Below are positions 36,924-46,053 of a stretch of 64,000 bases of DNA, piece after piece. Where the stretch lies: NCBI GenBank assembly GCA_963781215.1, contig CAWAFE010000028.1:62001-126000 (forward strand). The letters run 5' to 3'. Positions within the stretch are counted from its first letter, which is position 1, and the number at the start of each line of letters is the position of its first letter. The translations under genes were made by a program, and so were the position numbers. Below the pieces are notes generated by a model. It was not told the DNA's origin, did no database searches, and was given only the letters and a program-made list of their open reading frames with translations. The DNA is from AP-15 sp963781215. Its GTDB lineage: Bacteria; Pseudomonadota; Alphaproteobacteria; ATCC43930; CGMCC-115725.

Positions 36924-38038
36924 CCGCGCCAAAGGCCGACGAGATCGAGCCGCCGCTGGCGCTCCTCGCCGAGCTGACGCACCGCTGCCCGCTGCGCTGC
37001 CCCTATTGCTCCAACCCGCTGGCGCTGGAGCGGGCGGGCGCCGAGCTCGACACTGCGGCCTGGCGGCGGGTGCTCGGCGAGGCGGCGGCGCTGGGGGTGC
37101 TGCAGGTGCATTTTTCCGGCGGCGAGCCGCTCGTCCGCCGCGATCTCGTCGAGCTCGTCAACCACGCCGCCGCGGTCGGGCTCTACGGCAATCTTATCAC
37201 CTCGGGAATCGGGCTCGATGCCGATCGGATCGCGGCACTGGCCAAAGCCGGGCTCGAGCACGTGCAGCTTAGCCTGCAGGACGTCGATCCCGAGGCCGGC
37301 GACCGCATTGCCGGCCTCGGCGGCGCGCAGCAGCAAAAACGTGAAGCTGCCCGCCTCGTCCGCGACGCCGGCCTGCCATTGACGATCAACGTCGTCGTGC
37401 ACCGGCAAAACCTCGACCACCTCGCCGATATCGTCGATCTGGCGCTGGCCTATGGCGCGGACCGGCTCGAAGTCGCCCATGCCCAATATTACGGCTGGGG
37501 GCTGCGCAATCGCGCGGCGCTGTTGCCGAGCCGCGGCCAGCTCGACCGGGCAACGGCATTGGTCGCTGCGGCGCGCGCCCGGCTCGAAGGCGTCATGGCG
37601 ATCGACTATGTCGTGCCGGACTACTTCGCCCATCGGCCGAAAGCGTGCATGGGCGGCTGGGGCCGGCGTTTCCTGAATGTGACGCCCGCCGGCCGGGTGC
37701 TGCCCTGCCATGCGGCGGAGACGTTGCCGGGGTTGCGCTTTCCACAGGTCGAGGAAGCGAGCCTCGCCGACATCTGGCGGCACGACCCGGCCTTCGCGCA
37801 TTTCCGCGGTACGGCGTGGATGCCCGAGCCCTGCCGCTCCTGCGAACGGCGCGAGATCGATTGGGGCGGCTGCCGCTGCCAGGCCTTTGCGCTGACCGGC
37901 GAGGCCGCGCGCACCGACCCCGCCTGCGCGCTCTCTCCCGACCACGCTCTCCTCGCCGGGGCGCGCGGCGAGGCGGCAGGCGCCGCCCCGGCCTTTGTCT
38001 ATCGCCGGTATTCCGCCTCGCCTCGGCTCACACCGTAA
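36920..38038 (+). CDS. pqqE: PqqA peptide cyclase, radical SAM PqqE
   Basis: PqqE is the radical SAM enzyme that forms the Glu-Tyr carbon-carbon bond in PqqA. The 372-residue protein has the 4Fe-4S site C23-x3-C27-x2-C30 (HRCPLRCPYC). It also has the SAM-binding HFSGGEPL and the C-terminal SPASM-type cysteines (CMGGWG, LPCHAAET, CRSCERR, GGCRCQAF). It starts with GTG and overlaps pqqD by four bases. It ends six bases before the convergent molybdenum hydroxylase gene. Confidence 0.96.
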   Translation: MTAPKADEIEPPLALLAELTHRCPLRCPYCSNPLALERAGAELDTAAWRRVLGEAAALGVLQVHFSGGEPLVRRDLVELVNHAAAVGLYGNLITSGIGLDADRIAALAKAGLEHVQLSLQDVDPEAGDRIAGLGGAQQQKREAARLVRDAGLPLTINVVVHRQNLDHLADIVDLALAYGADRLEVAHAQYYGWGLRNRAALLPSRGQLDRATALVAAARARLEGVMAIDYVVPDYFAHRPKACMGGWGRRFLNVTPAGRVLPCHAAETLPGLRFPQVEEASLADIWRHDPAFAHFRGTAWMPEPCRSCERREIDWGGCRCQAFALTGEAARTDPACALSPDHALLAGARGEAAGAAPAFVYRRYSASPRLTP

Positions 38039-38044
38039 TCAGAG

Positions 38045-40358
38045 TCAGGCGGCCAGCTGGTTGCCGATCGGCAGCCGCCGGATGCGTTTTCCGGTGGCGG
38101 CGAAGATCGCGTTGCACAAGGCCGGCGCAAAGGGCGGCACGCCCGGCTCGCCGACCCCGCTCGATGGCACGTCGATGCCGGCGGGGACGATGTGAACATG
38201 GGTGATCGGTGGCGATTCGTCGATGCGGGCGACCGGAAAGTCGTTGAAGTTGCCCTGCTCGACGCGGCCGTTCTTGAAGCTGATCTCGCCGTAGCGGGCG
38301 AGGCTCAGCCCCATCACCGCGGCCCCCTCGATTTGCGAGCGGATGCGCTCCGGGTTGGCGGCAAAGCCGCAGTCGATCGCGGTGTCGACGCGCGGCACCC
38401 TGAGCCCGCCTTTCTCGTCGACCACGACTTCGATCACGGTCGCGACATAGCTCAAGAAGCTGCGATGGACGGCAATACCCCGGCCGTGCCGCGGCGGCAG
38501 AGGTTTGCCCCACTCCGCCTTGTCGGCGACCAGCTCGACGACGCGGCGCAGGCGTGCGGTGTCGATCGGGTAGGTCTCGAACGGATCGCCGTAATTCCAG
38601 AAATCGGCGACCTCCGGCGATTTGCGCGGGTCGACGATGCGCGCCGGGCCGATCAGCTCGAGCAGCACGTCCTTGGGGTCGCGGCCCAGGGCATCGGCGA
38701 TCTCGGCGGCGAAGGACTGCACCGCAAAGCCGTGCGGGATGTTCGAGACCGAGCGGAACCAGCCGATCCGGGCATGGGCCTCGGCCTCGCCGTTCTCGCA
38801 GCGCAGGTTGGGGATGTCGAACGGCACGTCGACGAGGCCCATGCCGAGCTCCACCGGCATCTCGCGCTTCGGGATCGGCGACAAAGATCGAGCGGATCGT
38901 CGGCGCGACGCTGCGGTGCCGCCAGGCGACGACCCGGCCCTGCGGGTCGATCCCCGCATCGATGCGTTCGAGCGACACGGTATGGAGATAATCATGCCGC
39001 AGATCGTCCTCGCGCGTCCAAAGAACCTTGACCGGCGCGCCGCCCATCTCGCGCGACAAGAGGGCCGCTTCGAGCACGAAGTCGCATTTCGATTTCCGCC
39101 CGAAGCCACCCCCGAGCAGGGTGACGTTGACGGTCACATCCTCGGGCTTGAGGCCGAGCTTCTGGGCCACCTCGTCGCGGACATTGCCCGGGCTCTGCAC
39201 CGGCGCCCAAACCTCGCATTTGCCATCGGCGGCGCGCGCCGTGGCGCAGGGCGGCTCCATCGATGCATGGGCCAAATGCGGGATGTAGTACTCCGCCGAA
39301 ACCGTCTTCGCGGCCGAGGCGAGCGCCTTCTCCGCGTCGCCGTCGTTGCGCACGACCTTGCCAGGCTTGCGCGCGGCCGCTTCGAGCTGCGCTTTGTAGG
39401 CGACCGAATCGTAACCGGCATGCGGGCCGTCGTCCCAGCTGAGCTTCAGCGCCTCGCGCCCCTTGATCGCGGCCCAGCTATTGCGCGCGACGACCGCGAC
39501 CCCGCCCAGCGGCTGGAATTTCGCCGGCGGCGGGGTGCCCTCGATGACGACAATCTTCTCCACGCCCGGCACCTGCATCGCCGCCGAGCCGTCATAGGAA
39601 GCAAGCTTGCCGCCCATCACCGGCGGCCGGGCGACGACGGCATATTTCATGCCCGGCAATTTCGTGTCGATGCCATAGACCGCGCGGCCCGTGGTGATGT
39701 CGAAGAGATCGACGATCTGGACGTTCTCCTTGCCGAGATAGCGGAAGGCCGCCTCGTCCTTGAGCTTGATCCGATCGGCGGGCGGCGTCGGCAAGGCGCC
39801 GGCCTCGGCGGCGAGCTCGCCATAGCCGAATTTTCGGCCCGAGGGCTTGTGGACGACCTCGTGGTTCTTCGCCTCGACCTCGGCGATATCGACGCCCCAG
39901 CGTTTGGCTGCGGCGGCTTCGAGCATCTGCCTTGCCGCGGCGCCGCATTGCCGCATCGGCTGGATGAAATGGCGCAGGCTGCGCGAGCCGTCGGTGTTCT
40001 GGTTGCCGTATTTCTTCTCGTCGCCCGGCGATTGCCTGACGCGCACCCGCGTCCAGTCGGCCTCCAGCTCGTCGGCGATGGCCATCGGCAGGCTGGTGCG
40101 CGACCCGGTGCCCATCTCGGCGCGATGCGCGACGATGGTGACGATGCCGTCGGGCGCGATCGAGACAAAGACATGGGGATCGCTCACCACCCCGCCCGCC
40201 ATCTTGTCGGCGCCGGTCGCAAAGGCGGCGAGTGCCGCGCGGGCCGGCAGGAATTCGGCGGCGACGACAAGGCCGCCGGTGGCGATCATTCCCTTCAAAA
40301 AGCCGCGGCGGCTGACGTTCTCGATCGCGGCCTCGATAGCGGCGTGGACGGCGCTCAT
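38045..40358 (-). CDS. Molybdenum hydroxylase large subunit (isoquinoline oxidoreductase type), frameshifted
   Basis: Large, molybdopterin-binding subunit of an aldehyde/isoquinoline oxidoreductase of the xanthine oxidase family. The twin-arginine signal SRRGFLKGMIATGG near residue 16 indicates export to the periplasm, typical of the isoquinoline 1-oxidoreductase group. Molybdopterin-site pieces include LGGGFGRKSKCDFVLEA. At about 38878-38884 one extra base shifts the frame: RSIFVADPEAR in one frame, SPIPKREMPVELGMG in the next. The correct end, CNAIFAATGKRIRRLP, is at 38045. The span is one base more than a multiple of three. It is co-transcribed with the 2Fe-2S subunit. Confidence 0.9.
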
Positions 40359-40359
40359 G

Positions 40360-40812
40360 TCAGGCTCCCGTGGCAGCCGCCTTGATGGCGGCGGTGATGC
40401 GCTGATAGCAGCCGCAGCGGCAGATGTTGCCGCTCATGACGCTGTTGATCTCGGCCTCGGACGGGTTCTTGCTGGTCGCCAGCAGGGCCGCGGCCTGCAT
40501 GATCTGGCCCGCCTGGCAATAGCCGCATTGCGGCACGTTGAACACCCGCCAGGCCTTCTGCACCGGATGGTTGCCGTCACGGTCGAGACCCTCGATCGTC
40601 GTCACCGAGCGGCCGGCGGCGTCGCTTACCGTGGTGATGCAGGCGCGGGCGGCCTCGCCGTCGACATGGACGGTGCAGGCGCCGCACAACGCGACGCCGC
40701 AGCCGAACTTGGTCCCGGTGAGCCCGAGCTCGTCGCGCAAATACCACAACAGCGGCATCGACGGGTCGCCGTCGAAAGACTGCTCCTGGCCGTTGACATG
40801 CAATTTGAGCAT
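40360..40812 (-). CDS. 2Fe-2S subunit of the molybdenum hydroxylase
   Basis: Small electron-transfer subunit for the large molybdopterin subunit downstream. The 150-residue protein holds the plant-type ferredoxin cluster site (C38, C43, C46, C58 in FGCGVALCGACTVH and ARACIT) and the second cluster with CGYCQAG and GNICRCGCYQ. The start at the ATG of MLKLHVNGQ has a GGGGAGGG site. It lies one base before the large subunit. A cytochrome c subunit, common in such operons, is not present here. Confidence 0.95.
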   Translation of the reverse strand: MLKLHVNGQEQSFDGDPSMPLLWYLRDELGLTGTKFGCGVALCGACTVHVDGEAARACITTVSDAAGRSVTTIEGLDRDGNHPVQKAWRVFNVPQCGYCQAGQIMQAAALLATSKNPSEAEINSVMSGNICRCGCYQRITAAIKAAATGA

Positions 40813-40912
40813 TGCGCCCTCCCCGATTTGGATTTCGAGACGCGGCATGCCCGCGACCGCTTGACATAAACCTTAGCCCCGAGGCGCCGCGCCGGCAACA
40901 GGCTCGGAACGC

Positions 40913-41671
40913 TCACTCGCCGGCGCAGCCGCCGTGCAGGCCGGCCGCGGTCTCGATCCCGCCCAAAAGATGCCGGCGAAAGAGCGGCTCGCCGTAGCTT
41001 TCCGCGGTGTGGCCCATGGCGGTGTACCAGCTGCGGCCGCCGTCGAAGTCCTGGCACCAGGCGATCGGATGGTCGGCGCCCATCGTCCCGCCGGCATAGG
41101 TCGATTCATCGAGCGTCGCCAGGACACGGACGGCGCCGCGGGGATTGCTTCGGAAATTGTACCATTCGTCGGTGCGTTCCCAGACCGCCGGCAGACCCGT
41201 CGTCGAGGGATGCCTCGGCTCCGCGATGCGCACCGTCGCGGGCTGCACCGCCGGATGGCTCGCGAAATAGGCGCCGACGAGGCGGCCGTACCACGGCCAG
41301 CGATATTCGGTGTCGCTCGCCGAGTGGATGCCGACAAACCCGCCGCCCGATCGGATGTAGCGCTCGAACGCGGCCTTCTCGGCTGCGTCGAGGACATCGC
41401 CGGTGGTGCTCAGAAAGACCACGACCCGGTACCGGACGAGCTCAGCGTCGGTAAAGCGGGCGGCGTCCTCGGTGCGCTCGACGGCAAAGCCGTGCTCGGC
41501 GCCGAGCGCCGCGATCGTGGCGATGCCCCGCGCGATTGAATCATGCCGATAGCCCGTGGTCTTGGTGAAGACCAGCACCGCAAATTCAGGACCGGCCGCG
41601 ACGCCGCCGCCGACCGCCGAGAAGAGGATTGCGATGGTCGCCAGCAGCAATGCGAAAGATAGCGGTTTCAC
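40913..41671 (-). CDS. ThuA-like domain protein with signal peptide
   Basis: A 252-residue protein with an N-terminal hydrophobic signal (FALLLATIAILFSAVGGGVAA), so probably periplasmic. It has a ThuA-like glutamine-amidotransferase fold: FAVLVFTKTTGYRHDSI at the N-terminus and a GGGFVGIHSASDTEYRWPWYGRLVGAYF core. ThuA is linked to trehalose use in rhizobia, but this group is broad and its exported members are found with sugar-degradation genes. It starts with GTG. The next gene on the strand ends 84 bases upstream. Confidence 0.85.
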   Translation of the reverse strand: MKPLSFALLLATIAILFSAVGGGVAAGPEFAVLVFTKTTGYRHDSIARGIATIAALGAEHGFAVERTEDAARFTDAELVRYRVVVFLSTTGDVLDAAEKAAFERYIRSGGGFVGIHSASDTEYRWPWYGRLVGAYFASHPAVQPATVRIAEPRHPSTTGLPAVWERTDEWYNFRSNPRGAVRVLATLDESTYAGGTMGADHPIAWCQDFDGGRSWYTAMGHTAESYGEPLFRRHLLGGIETAAGLHGGCAGE

Positions 41672-41755
41672 CAGCCGCTTACCGGGAGGTGCAAACCAGC
41701 GACTGCCGGCGCGCGATGGCCCGAAGAAGCGTCGAACGGACCGAGCCGGCCCGGT

Positions 41756-42403
41756 TCAAAGCCCGCAATTAGGATAATTCGGGTAGGGGCAATAATAGCT
41801 GGGCGTTGTCGGATAGTAGTATGGCGTGCTGGCGGCGGCGGCGCCGACCACCGCGCCGGCCGCGACCCCGGCGGCGACGCCGCCCCAGCCCGACCCGTAA
41901 TAGCCGCCACCCCCGTAGTAGCCGCCGCCGCTGACGTTGACGTTCCGGTTGACGTTGACGTTCCCGCGGTTGACGTTCCCGCGGTTGATATTAGCGCTGT
42001 TGAAGTTCCCGCGGTTGACATTGGCGCTGTTGAAGTTCCCGCGGTTGCCGCCGCCGGCCCCGGCCCAGGAACCGCCGCCGCGCTGGGCACCGCCTCCAGC
42101 GACGCCGCCGCCGCGATGATAACCGCCGCCGCCACCTCCCCCTCCGCGATAACCGCCGCCACCTCCCCCGCCGCGGCCGCCGCCTCCCCCGCCGCGGCCG
42201 CCGCCTCCCCCGCCGCGGCCGCCGCCTCCCCCGCCGCGGCCTCCGCCGCGCACGAGCACCAGCGGCGCATCCTCCCGATCCGCGGTCGCCGCGGCGATAT
42301 CGCGGGCGAGGCTGCCGCTCCAGGCCGCCGCGGCGGCCGGCGCGCCCATGGCGATCAACCCGATGAAGGCGATCGGCGCCGCGTAAAGCATAGGTTTGGT
42401 CAT
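41756..42403 (-). CDS. Secreted glycine/asparagine repeat protein
   Basis: Start at the ATG of MTKPMLYAAPIAFIGLIAMG, giving 215 residues with a signal peptide. After a short charged region comes a pure Gly/Arg block (RGGGGGG repeated about four times). It is followed by decapeptide repeats NRGNFNSANV/I, then NRGNV units. The C-terminus is Gly/Tyr/Ala-rich, ends with two Cys (YYCPYPNYPNCGL) and has a short hydrophobic AGVAAGAVVGAAAA. Proteins of this composition occur in alphaproteobacteria, but I know no function. The repeat DNA is described separately. Confidence 0.75.
   Translation of the reverse strand: MTKPMLYAAPIAFIGLIAMGAPAAAAAWSGSLARDIAAATADREDAPLVLVRGGGRGGGGGGRGGGGGGRGGGGGGRGGGGGGGYRGGGGGGGGYHRGGGVAGGGAQRGGGSWAGAGGGNRGNFNSANVNRGNFNSANINRGNVNRGNVNVNRNVNVSGGGYYGGGGYYGSGWGGVAAGVAAGAVVGAAAASTPYYYPTTPSYYCPYPNYPNCGL
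41971..42040. repeat. 30-base tandem units coding N-R-G-N-F-N-S-A-N-V/I
   Basis: Two nearly identical 30-base units encode the decapeptide repeats and are flanked by shorter 15-base partial units coding NRGNV. Within the coding frame of the glycine/asparagine repeat protein. The copies differ only at a few positions, so recent expansion by slippage or recombination is likely. Confidence 0.75.
42169..42241. repeat. 21-base tandem repeat coding R-G-G-G-G-G-G
   Basis: Three exact copies of a 21-base unit (start CGCCGCGGCC on the plus strand) at 42169-42231, followed by a partial copy. The unit length is a multiple of three, so copy-number changes would keep the reading frame of the repeat protein. 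Such an array could vary between strains. Confidence 0.85.
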
Positions 42404-42568
42404 CGCTGCGGCCTCTCTCGGCATATCGGCTCGAGCTTCTCTCCGCCCCGCGGCCGGCGGAGGGCCGAGGACGGCTTCGTCAAAGCACGGCCGGCGCCAT
42501 CGCCGACCGCATTCGCGGGATTCGGAAATCCCGAATGAGGAACCACCTTTGCCATTGATCTATGGCAT

Positions 42569-42582
42569 TTGACGTGGATCAA
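42569..42582 (+). promoter_or_regulatory. Candidate FNR/FixK-type operator
   Basis: The 14 bases TTGAC-GTGG-ATCAA match the FNR/FixK/Dnr consensus (TTGAY-N4-RTCAA) in both half-sites. They lie 53 bases upstream of the ATG of the HdeA-like lipoprotein, so the site centre would be roughly 41 bases before a start point near 42617. It would make the gene oxygen- or nitric-oxide-responsive. The match could be by chance in a single sequence. Confidence 0.4.
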
Positions 42583-42634
42583 TTCCACAGTGATCACGAC
42601 CGGCCGCGAAAAATCCAGCGCCGACGGGAGCAAC

Positions 42635-43033
42635 ATGATGAACGCGAAAGTCACGGCGGTGCTGATCTCGGGGTTGCTTGCCGCCTGCGTACCGACACCG
42701 CCGCCGGAAGCCACCGCCACCGCTCCGCCCGCTCCGTCTCCGCCCCCGGCCGAGGCCACGGCTGCAGCCCCGCCGGCGGAGCCGGCGCCGGTGGACCACG
42801 TCGTCAACATCCGGCGGGCAGGCTGCCAGGACCTGCTAAAATTGTCGCCGGCCGATCGCTCCGCAGCATCGATGTTCTATATCGGCTATCAGGCGTCTCG
42901 GTTCCGGTCCAGCACCATCAATGTCGGCGACATCCCCAGCATCGCCGCTCAAGCCTTCACCTATTGCGAGGAGAACCCCGACCGAACCGCAGCCCAGGCG
43001 TTTGCCGAGGCCTATTCGGGACGCCGGAGATGA
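42635..43033 (+). CDS. Small lipoprotein with HdeA-like domain
   Basis: The start at ATG 42635 (behind a GACGGGAGCA site) gives 132 residues. A lipobox (LLAAC, Cys at about residue 18) follows a short hydrophobic segment. A Pro/Ala-rich linker leads to a C-terminal domain with two Cys in the pattern AGCQDLLKL ... FTYCEENP. The spacing resembles the HdeA/HdeB acid-stress chaperone fold, which has one disulfide. Function inferred from the fold only. A possible FNR-type box lies upstream. Confidence 0.7.
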   Translation: MMNAKVTAVLISGLLAACVPTPPPEATATAPPAPSPPPAEATAAAPPAEPAPVDHVVNIRRAGCQDLLKLSPADRSAASMFYIGYQASRFRSSTINVGDIPSIAAQAFTYCEENPDRTAAQAFAEAYSGRRR

Positions 43034-43117
43034 GGTCGCCCGGCGAAACCTGATCGTGGCGGTTTATCGAGGAAGTCCCCTTCGCCGCGGCTGTTCGAAC
43101 CCGGGAACGAGGATGCC

Positions 43118-43762
43118 ATGAAGCTCTACGGCTATTTCCGCTCCTCGGCGGCGTTTCGCGTGCGTATCGCGCTCAACCTCAAGGGGCTCGACTACGAAAG
43201 CATCCCGGTGCATCTGCGGCGCGGCGAGCAGGGCCGTCCCGACTACCTCGGCATCAACCCGCAAGGGTTGGTCCCGGCGCTCGAAGACGAGAGCGGGCGC
43301 ACCCTGATCCAATCACTGGCGATCATCGAGTATCTCGACGAGACGCATCCCGACCCGCCGTTATTGCCACAGCACCCGGTGGATCGCGCGCGGGTCCGCG
43401 CGCTCGCCGACATCGTCGCCTGCGACATCCACCCGATCAACAATCTTCGCGTGCTGCGCTACCTGGCGCATTCCTTCGGCCGCGACGAGCACGACATCGG
43501 CCGATGGTACAACCACTGGATCGATGCCGGCTTTCAGGCTTTCGAGCAGCTCGTTGCCGACGACGCCGCGACCGGCGCCTTCTGCCACGGCGACACGCCC
43601 GGCCTCGCCGACATCGCGCTCATTCCGCAGGTCGTCAACGCCGAGCGCTATCGTCTCGATCTCGGACCCTACCCGACGATTGGGCGCATCTATGAGAGCT
43701 GCATGAAGCTCGCCCCCTTCGCCGCAGCACACCCGAGCCGGCAGCCCGATCACGAAGCCTGA
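43118..43762 (+). CDS. maiA: Maleylacetoacetate isomerase, zeta-class GST
   Basis: Isomerises maleylacetoacetate to fumarylacetoacetate in tyrosine and homogentisate breakdown, with glutathione as cofactor. The 214-residue protein has the zeta-class active-site motif YFRSSAAFRVRIALNLKG and the downstream NPQGLVPALEDE with IIEYLDETHP. The Cys of the classical SSCxxxR motif is replaced by Ala, as in some bacterial members. It stands alone; homogentisate genes are not in the window. Its 3' end is ten bases from the convergent dsbA-like gene. Confidence 0.9.
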   Translation: MKLYGYFRSSAAFRVRIALNLKGLDYESIPVHLRRGEQGRPDYLGINPQGLVPALEDESGRTLIQSLAIIEYLDETHPDPPLLPQHPVDRARVRALADIVACDIHPINNLRVLRYLAHSFGRDEHDIGRWYNHWIDAGFQAFEQLVADDAATGAFCHGDTPGLADIALIPQVVNAERYRLDLGPYPTIGRIYESCMKLAPFAAAHPSRQPDHEA

Positions 43763-43772
43763 AGGGGTTCCG

Positions 43773-44534
43773 CTATCGCTTGCGGGCGTCCGCGACCATG
43801 TCCTTGAGCGCGTCCAAGTCGACGGCACCCGGAACGATCTTGTCGCCGACGATGAAGGCCGGCGTGCCGTGGATGTTGAGCGCATCGGCGAGCGCCAGAT
43901 TGGCCTTCAGTGCCTGCGCGATCTCGGGCGCCGCCATGTCCTTCTTGAGCTGCTCGACATCGAGCCCGACCGAGCCCGCGACCTTGTAGACGGTGTCGTC
44001 GCTGATCTGCCCCCGGGCCGCCATCATCGCCCTGTGAAACGCCTCGTACTTGCCCTGCTTTTGCGCGGCGAGCGCTGCGTGCGCGGCGGTGACCGAGGCG
44101 GGGCCCAGCACCGGCAGCTCCTTGTAAAAGAGCCGCAATTGAGGATCCTGATCGAGCAGTTTCTGCAATGACGGCTGGACCTGCTTGCAATACGGGCAGC
44201 GGTAATCGAAGAACTCGACGATCGCCGCATTGCCGTGCGGATTGCCCCCAACCGGCGTCGCCGGGTCGTCGAAGATCTCATGCTTCCGGTCGCCGAGCGA
44301 CTGCGAAGCCTTGACGTCGGCGTCGTGGTTCAGCTTCTCCTCGGCGCCCCGCAGCGCATCGATCAGGACTTCGGGGTTTTTCATCAGATAGTCGCGGACG
44401 ATCTGCTCGATCTCCTGGCGTTGCGCCGGGGTCGTCTCGGCCGCCTGGATCGGACGAAACGACATGGCGGTGAAGATCATGCAAGCGAATAATATCAGGA
44501 TGAACGGTTCGCGTAAGTATCTGGGCACGGACAC
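43773..44534 (-). CDS. DsbA-family thiol-disulfide oxidoreductase
   Basis: Exported thioredoxin-fold protein, 253 residues from a GTG at 44534; a second GTG at 44528, better spaced from an AAGAGG site, is an alternative start. A signal segment (FILILFACMIFTAMSF) is followed by an N-terminal helical region like that of ScsC/Com1-type proteins (IVRDYLMKNPEVLIDAL). The active site is C113-P-Y-C116, and the cis-Pro loop reads IHGTPAFIVG. It is probably periplasmic disulfide oxidation or isomerisation. It lies 40 bases downstream of the M48 peptidase gene on the same strand. Confidence 0.9.
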   Translation of the reverse strand: MSVPRYLREPFILILFACMIFTAMSFRPIQAAETTPAQRQEIEQIVRDYLMKNPEVLIDALRGAEEKLNHDADVKASQSLGDRKHEIFDDPATPVGGNPHGNAAIVEFFDYRCPYCKQVQPSLQKLLDQDPQLRLFYKELPVLGPASVTAAHAALAAQKQGKYEAFHRAMMAARGQISDDTVYKVAGSVGLDVEQLKKDMAAPEIAQALKANLALADALNIHGTPAFIVGDKIVPGAVDLDALKDMVADARKR

Positions 44535-44574
44535 CTCTTATAAATTTGATAGTTGATGAAGAGATCGGTTGTGC

Positions 44575-45936
44575 TCAGTCAGAGTTCTCGAGCTCGCCCG
44601 CCTCGCGCCGGATTTCCTCGGCACGATTATAGGCGACCGTGCTCTTGGGCAATGTCGCTTTTGCTCGATTGGCCTGCTGGATGGCGTCTTTTTTCTTGCC
44701 GCCGGCGAGCCCCTCCTCGGCCAGTGACAGGGCGGCCATGCCGATCTGATTGTCGCGCCCATAGGCGGTCGCCAGCAGGTGCCAAGCGCTGGTGTCCTTG
44801 TCCTCGGTGCGCAAAGCATCGTTCAGATACGCGATCGCGCGCTTGTTGAGGCTCGGATCATTGGCCTCGATATAGGTCTGGGCGAGCGATATCCGCAGCA
44901 GCGGCGCGCCCGGCGCCAGACGCACCGATTCCTCGTAAGGTTGGATCGCATCGCGGATGCGGCCGTTCTCGAACAGCATCTGGCCCTTGAGCTCGCGAAA
45001 ATACGGGTCCCTCGGGTAATCCTTGATCAGGCCGTCGACGATCGGCAGCGCCTTGTCGAGCTTTGGGATCCGGTAATAGGCGATCGCCCGCGCATAGCGC
45101 GCCAGCACCGACTGGTCGCGCTCCGGATACGCCGCCAGCGTCGAAGACGGCGGGTCCGTGAAGGCGCCGAGCTTGACCTTGATGCGCTTGAACAATTCGA
45201 CATAGGCGGGCGGGTCCGGCACGTCCGACCAGCGCGAGTGCGCGACATGGTTGCGCAAATATTCGATCCGCTGAGAGGTCAAGGGATGCGTGCGCAGATA
45301 GGGATCCTCGTGCTGGCCCGACAGCAGCTCCTCACCCTGCAAAATCTCGAAAAACTGCAATAGCCCGCGAGCGGATTCGCCGGCGCGGTCGAGAAAGGTC
45401 ATCGCCGCCTGGTCGGCCGCCGCTTCCTGGCCGATCGAGTATTGAAAGAAGGCGCGCTGCGCCACACCCTCGGCGCCCAAGAGGGCTCCGCCGCCGCCGC
45501 TGCCTCTTCCCGCCACCGTCGCCGCGGCGCCGAGCACCATCGCGATGATCCCCTCGATGCTGGCATTCGTCATCGCCTGCTGCGTGCGCGACAAGTGGCC
45601 GCCGGCGATATGTCCGGTCTCGTGCGCCAGCACGCCGATCAGCTGGTTCGGCGTCTGGGCGCGCATGATCAAGCCGGTATTGATGAATTCGTTCTGGCCG
45701 CCGGCGACGAACGAGTTGAGCTGCTTGTCGTCGATCAGATAGACGTGCAGCCCATTCGGATCGAGCCCCGCCGCCTTCCAGATCGGGGTCACCATGGTGC
45801 GGATGTCGGCCTCGATCTCGGTGTCCCGGATAAAGCTTTGCGCGGCGGCCGCCGCCTGGGCAAAGGCGAGCGACGCGGCAATGGCGAGCGTAGTGGAGCG
45901 AACCAGGAATCGGGAAGCCACCGGCATCGCCTTCAT
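44575..45936 (-). CDS. Periplasmic M48 metallopeptidase with TPR tail (BepA-like)
   Basis: A 453-residue exported zinc metallopeptidase. The signal peptide spans about residues 10-32. The zinc site is H105-E-x-x-H109 (LAHETGHIAGGH), with the third ligand in QEAAADQAA. The C-terminal half holds TPR-type repeats (DKALPIVDGLIKDYPRDP). This is the layout of BepA/YfgC, which watches over outer-membrane protein assembly in E. coli. It precedes the DsbA-like gene, a sensible pair for envelope protein quality control. It is preceded by rne. Confidence 0.92.
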   Translation of the reverse strand: MKAMPVASRFLVRSTTLAIAASLAFAQAAAAAQSFIRDTEIEADIRTMVTPIWKAAGLDPNGLHVYLIDDKQLNSFVAGGQNEFINTGLIMRAQTPNQLIGVLAHETGHIAGGHLSRTQQAMTNASIEGIIAMVLGAAATVAGRGSGGGGALLGAEGVAQRAFFQYSIGQEAAADQAAMTFLDRAGESARGLLQFFEILQGEELLSGQHEDPYLRTHPLTSQRIEYLRNHVAHSRWSDVPDPPAYVELFKRIKVKLGAFTDPPSSTLAAYPERDQSVLARYARAIAYYRIPKLDKALPIVDGLIKDYPRDPYFRELKGQMLFENGRIRDAIQPYEESVRLAPGAPLLRISLAQTYIEANDPSLNKRAIAYLNDALRTEDKDTSAWHLLATAYGRDNQIGMAALSLAEEGLAGGKKKDAIQQANRAKATLPKSTVAYNRAEEIRREAGELENSD

Positions 45937-46053
45937 CGGCTGCGAGGGCTGCGTCGGAGCCCTTCGCGATCGCGGGCCAGACCGGAGTGGACAGCCCGTC
46001 CGACTTCCTAACCCCAGAAATGCGGCAAGGGCTGGGCAAGCCGCGTCGCCGCG

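Noticed and set aside
40820..40912. Plus-strand TTGACA at about 40860 as a promoter
   Set aside because: No gene follows on the plus strand; the genes here are all on the minus strand.
42169..42241. Tandem repeats as a possible CRISPR array
   Set aside because: Units are 21 bases, directly adjacent without spacers, and code for Gly/Arg in a real gene. No cas genes are present.
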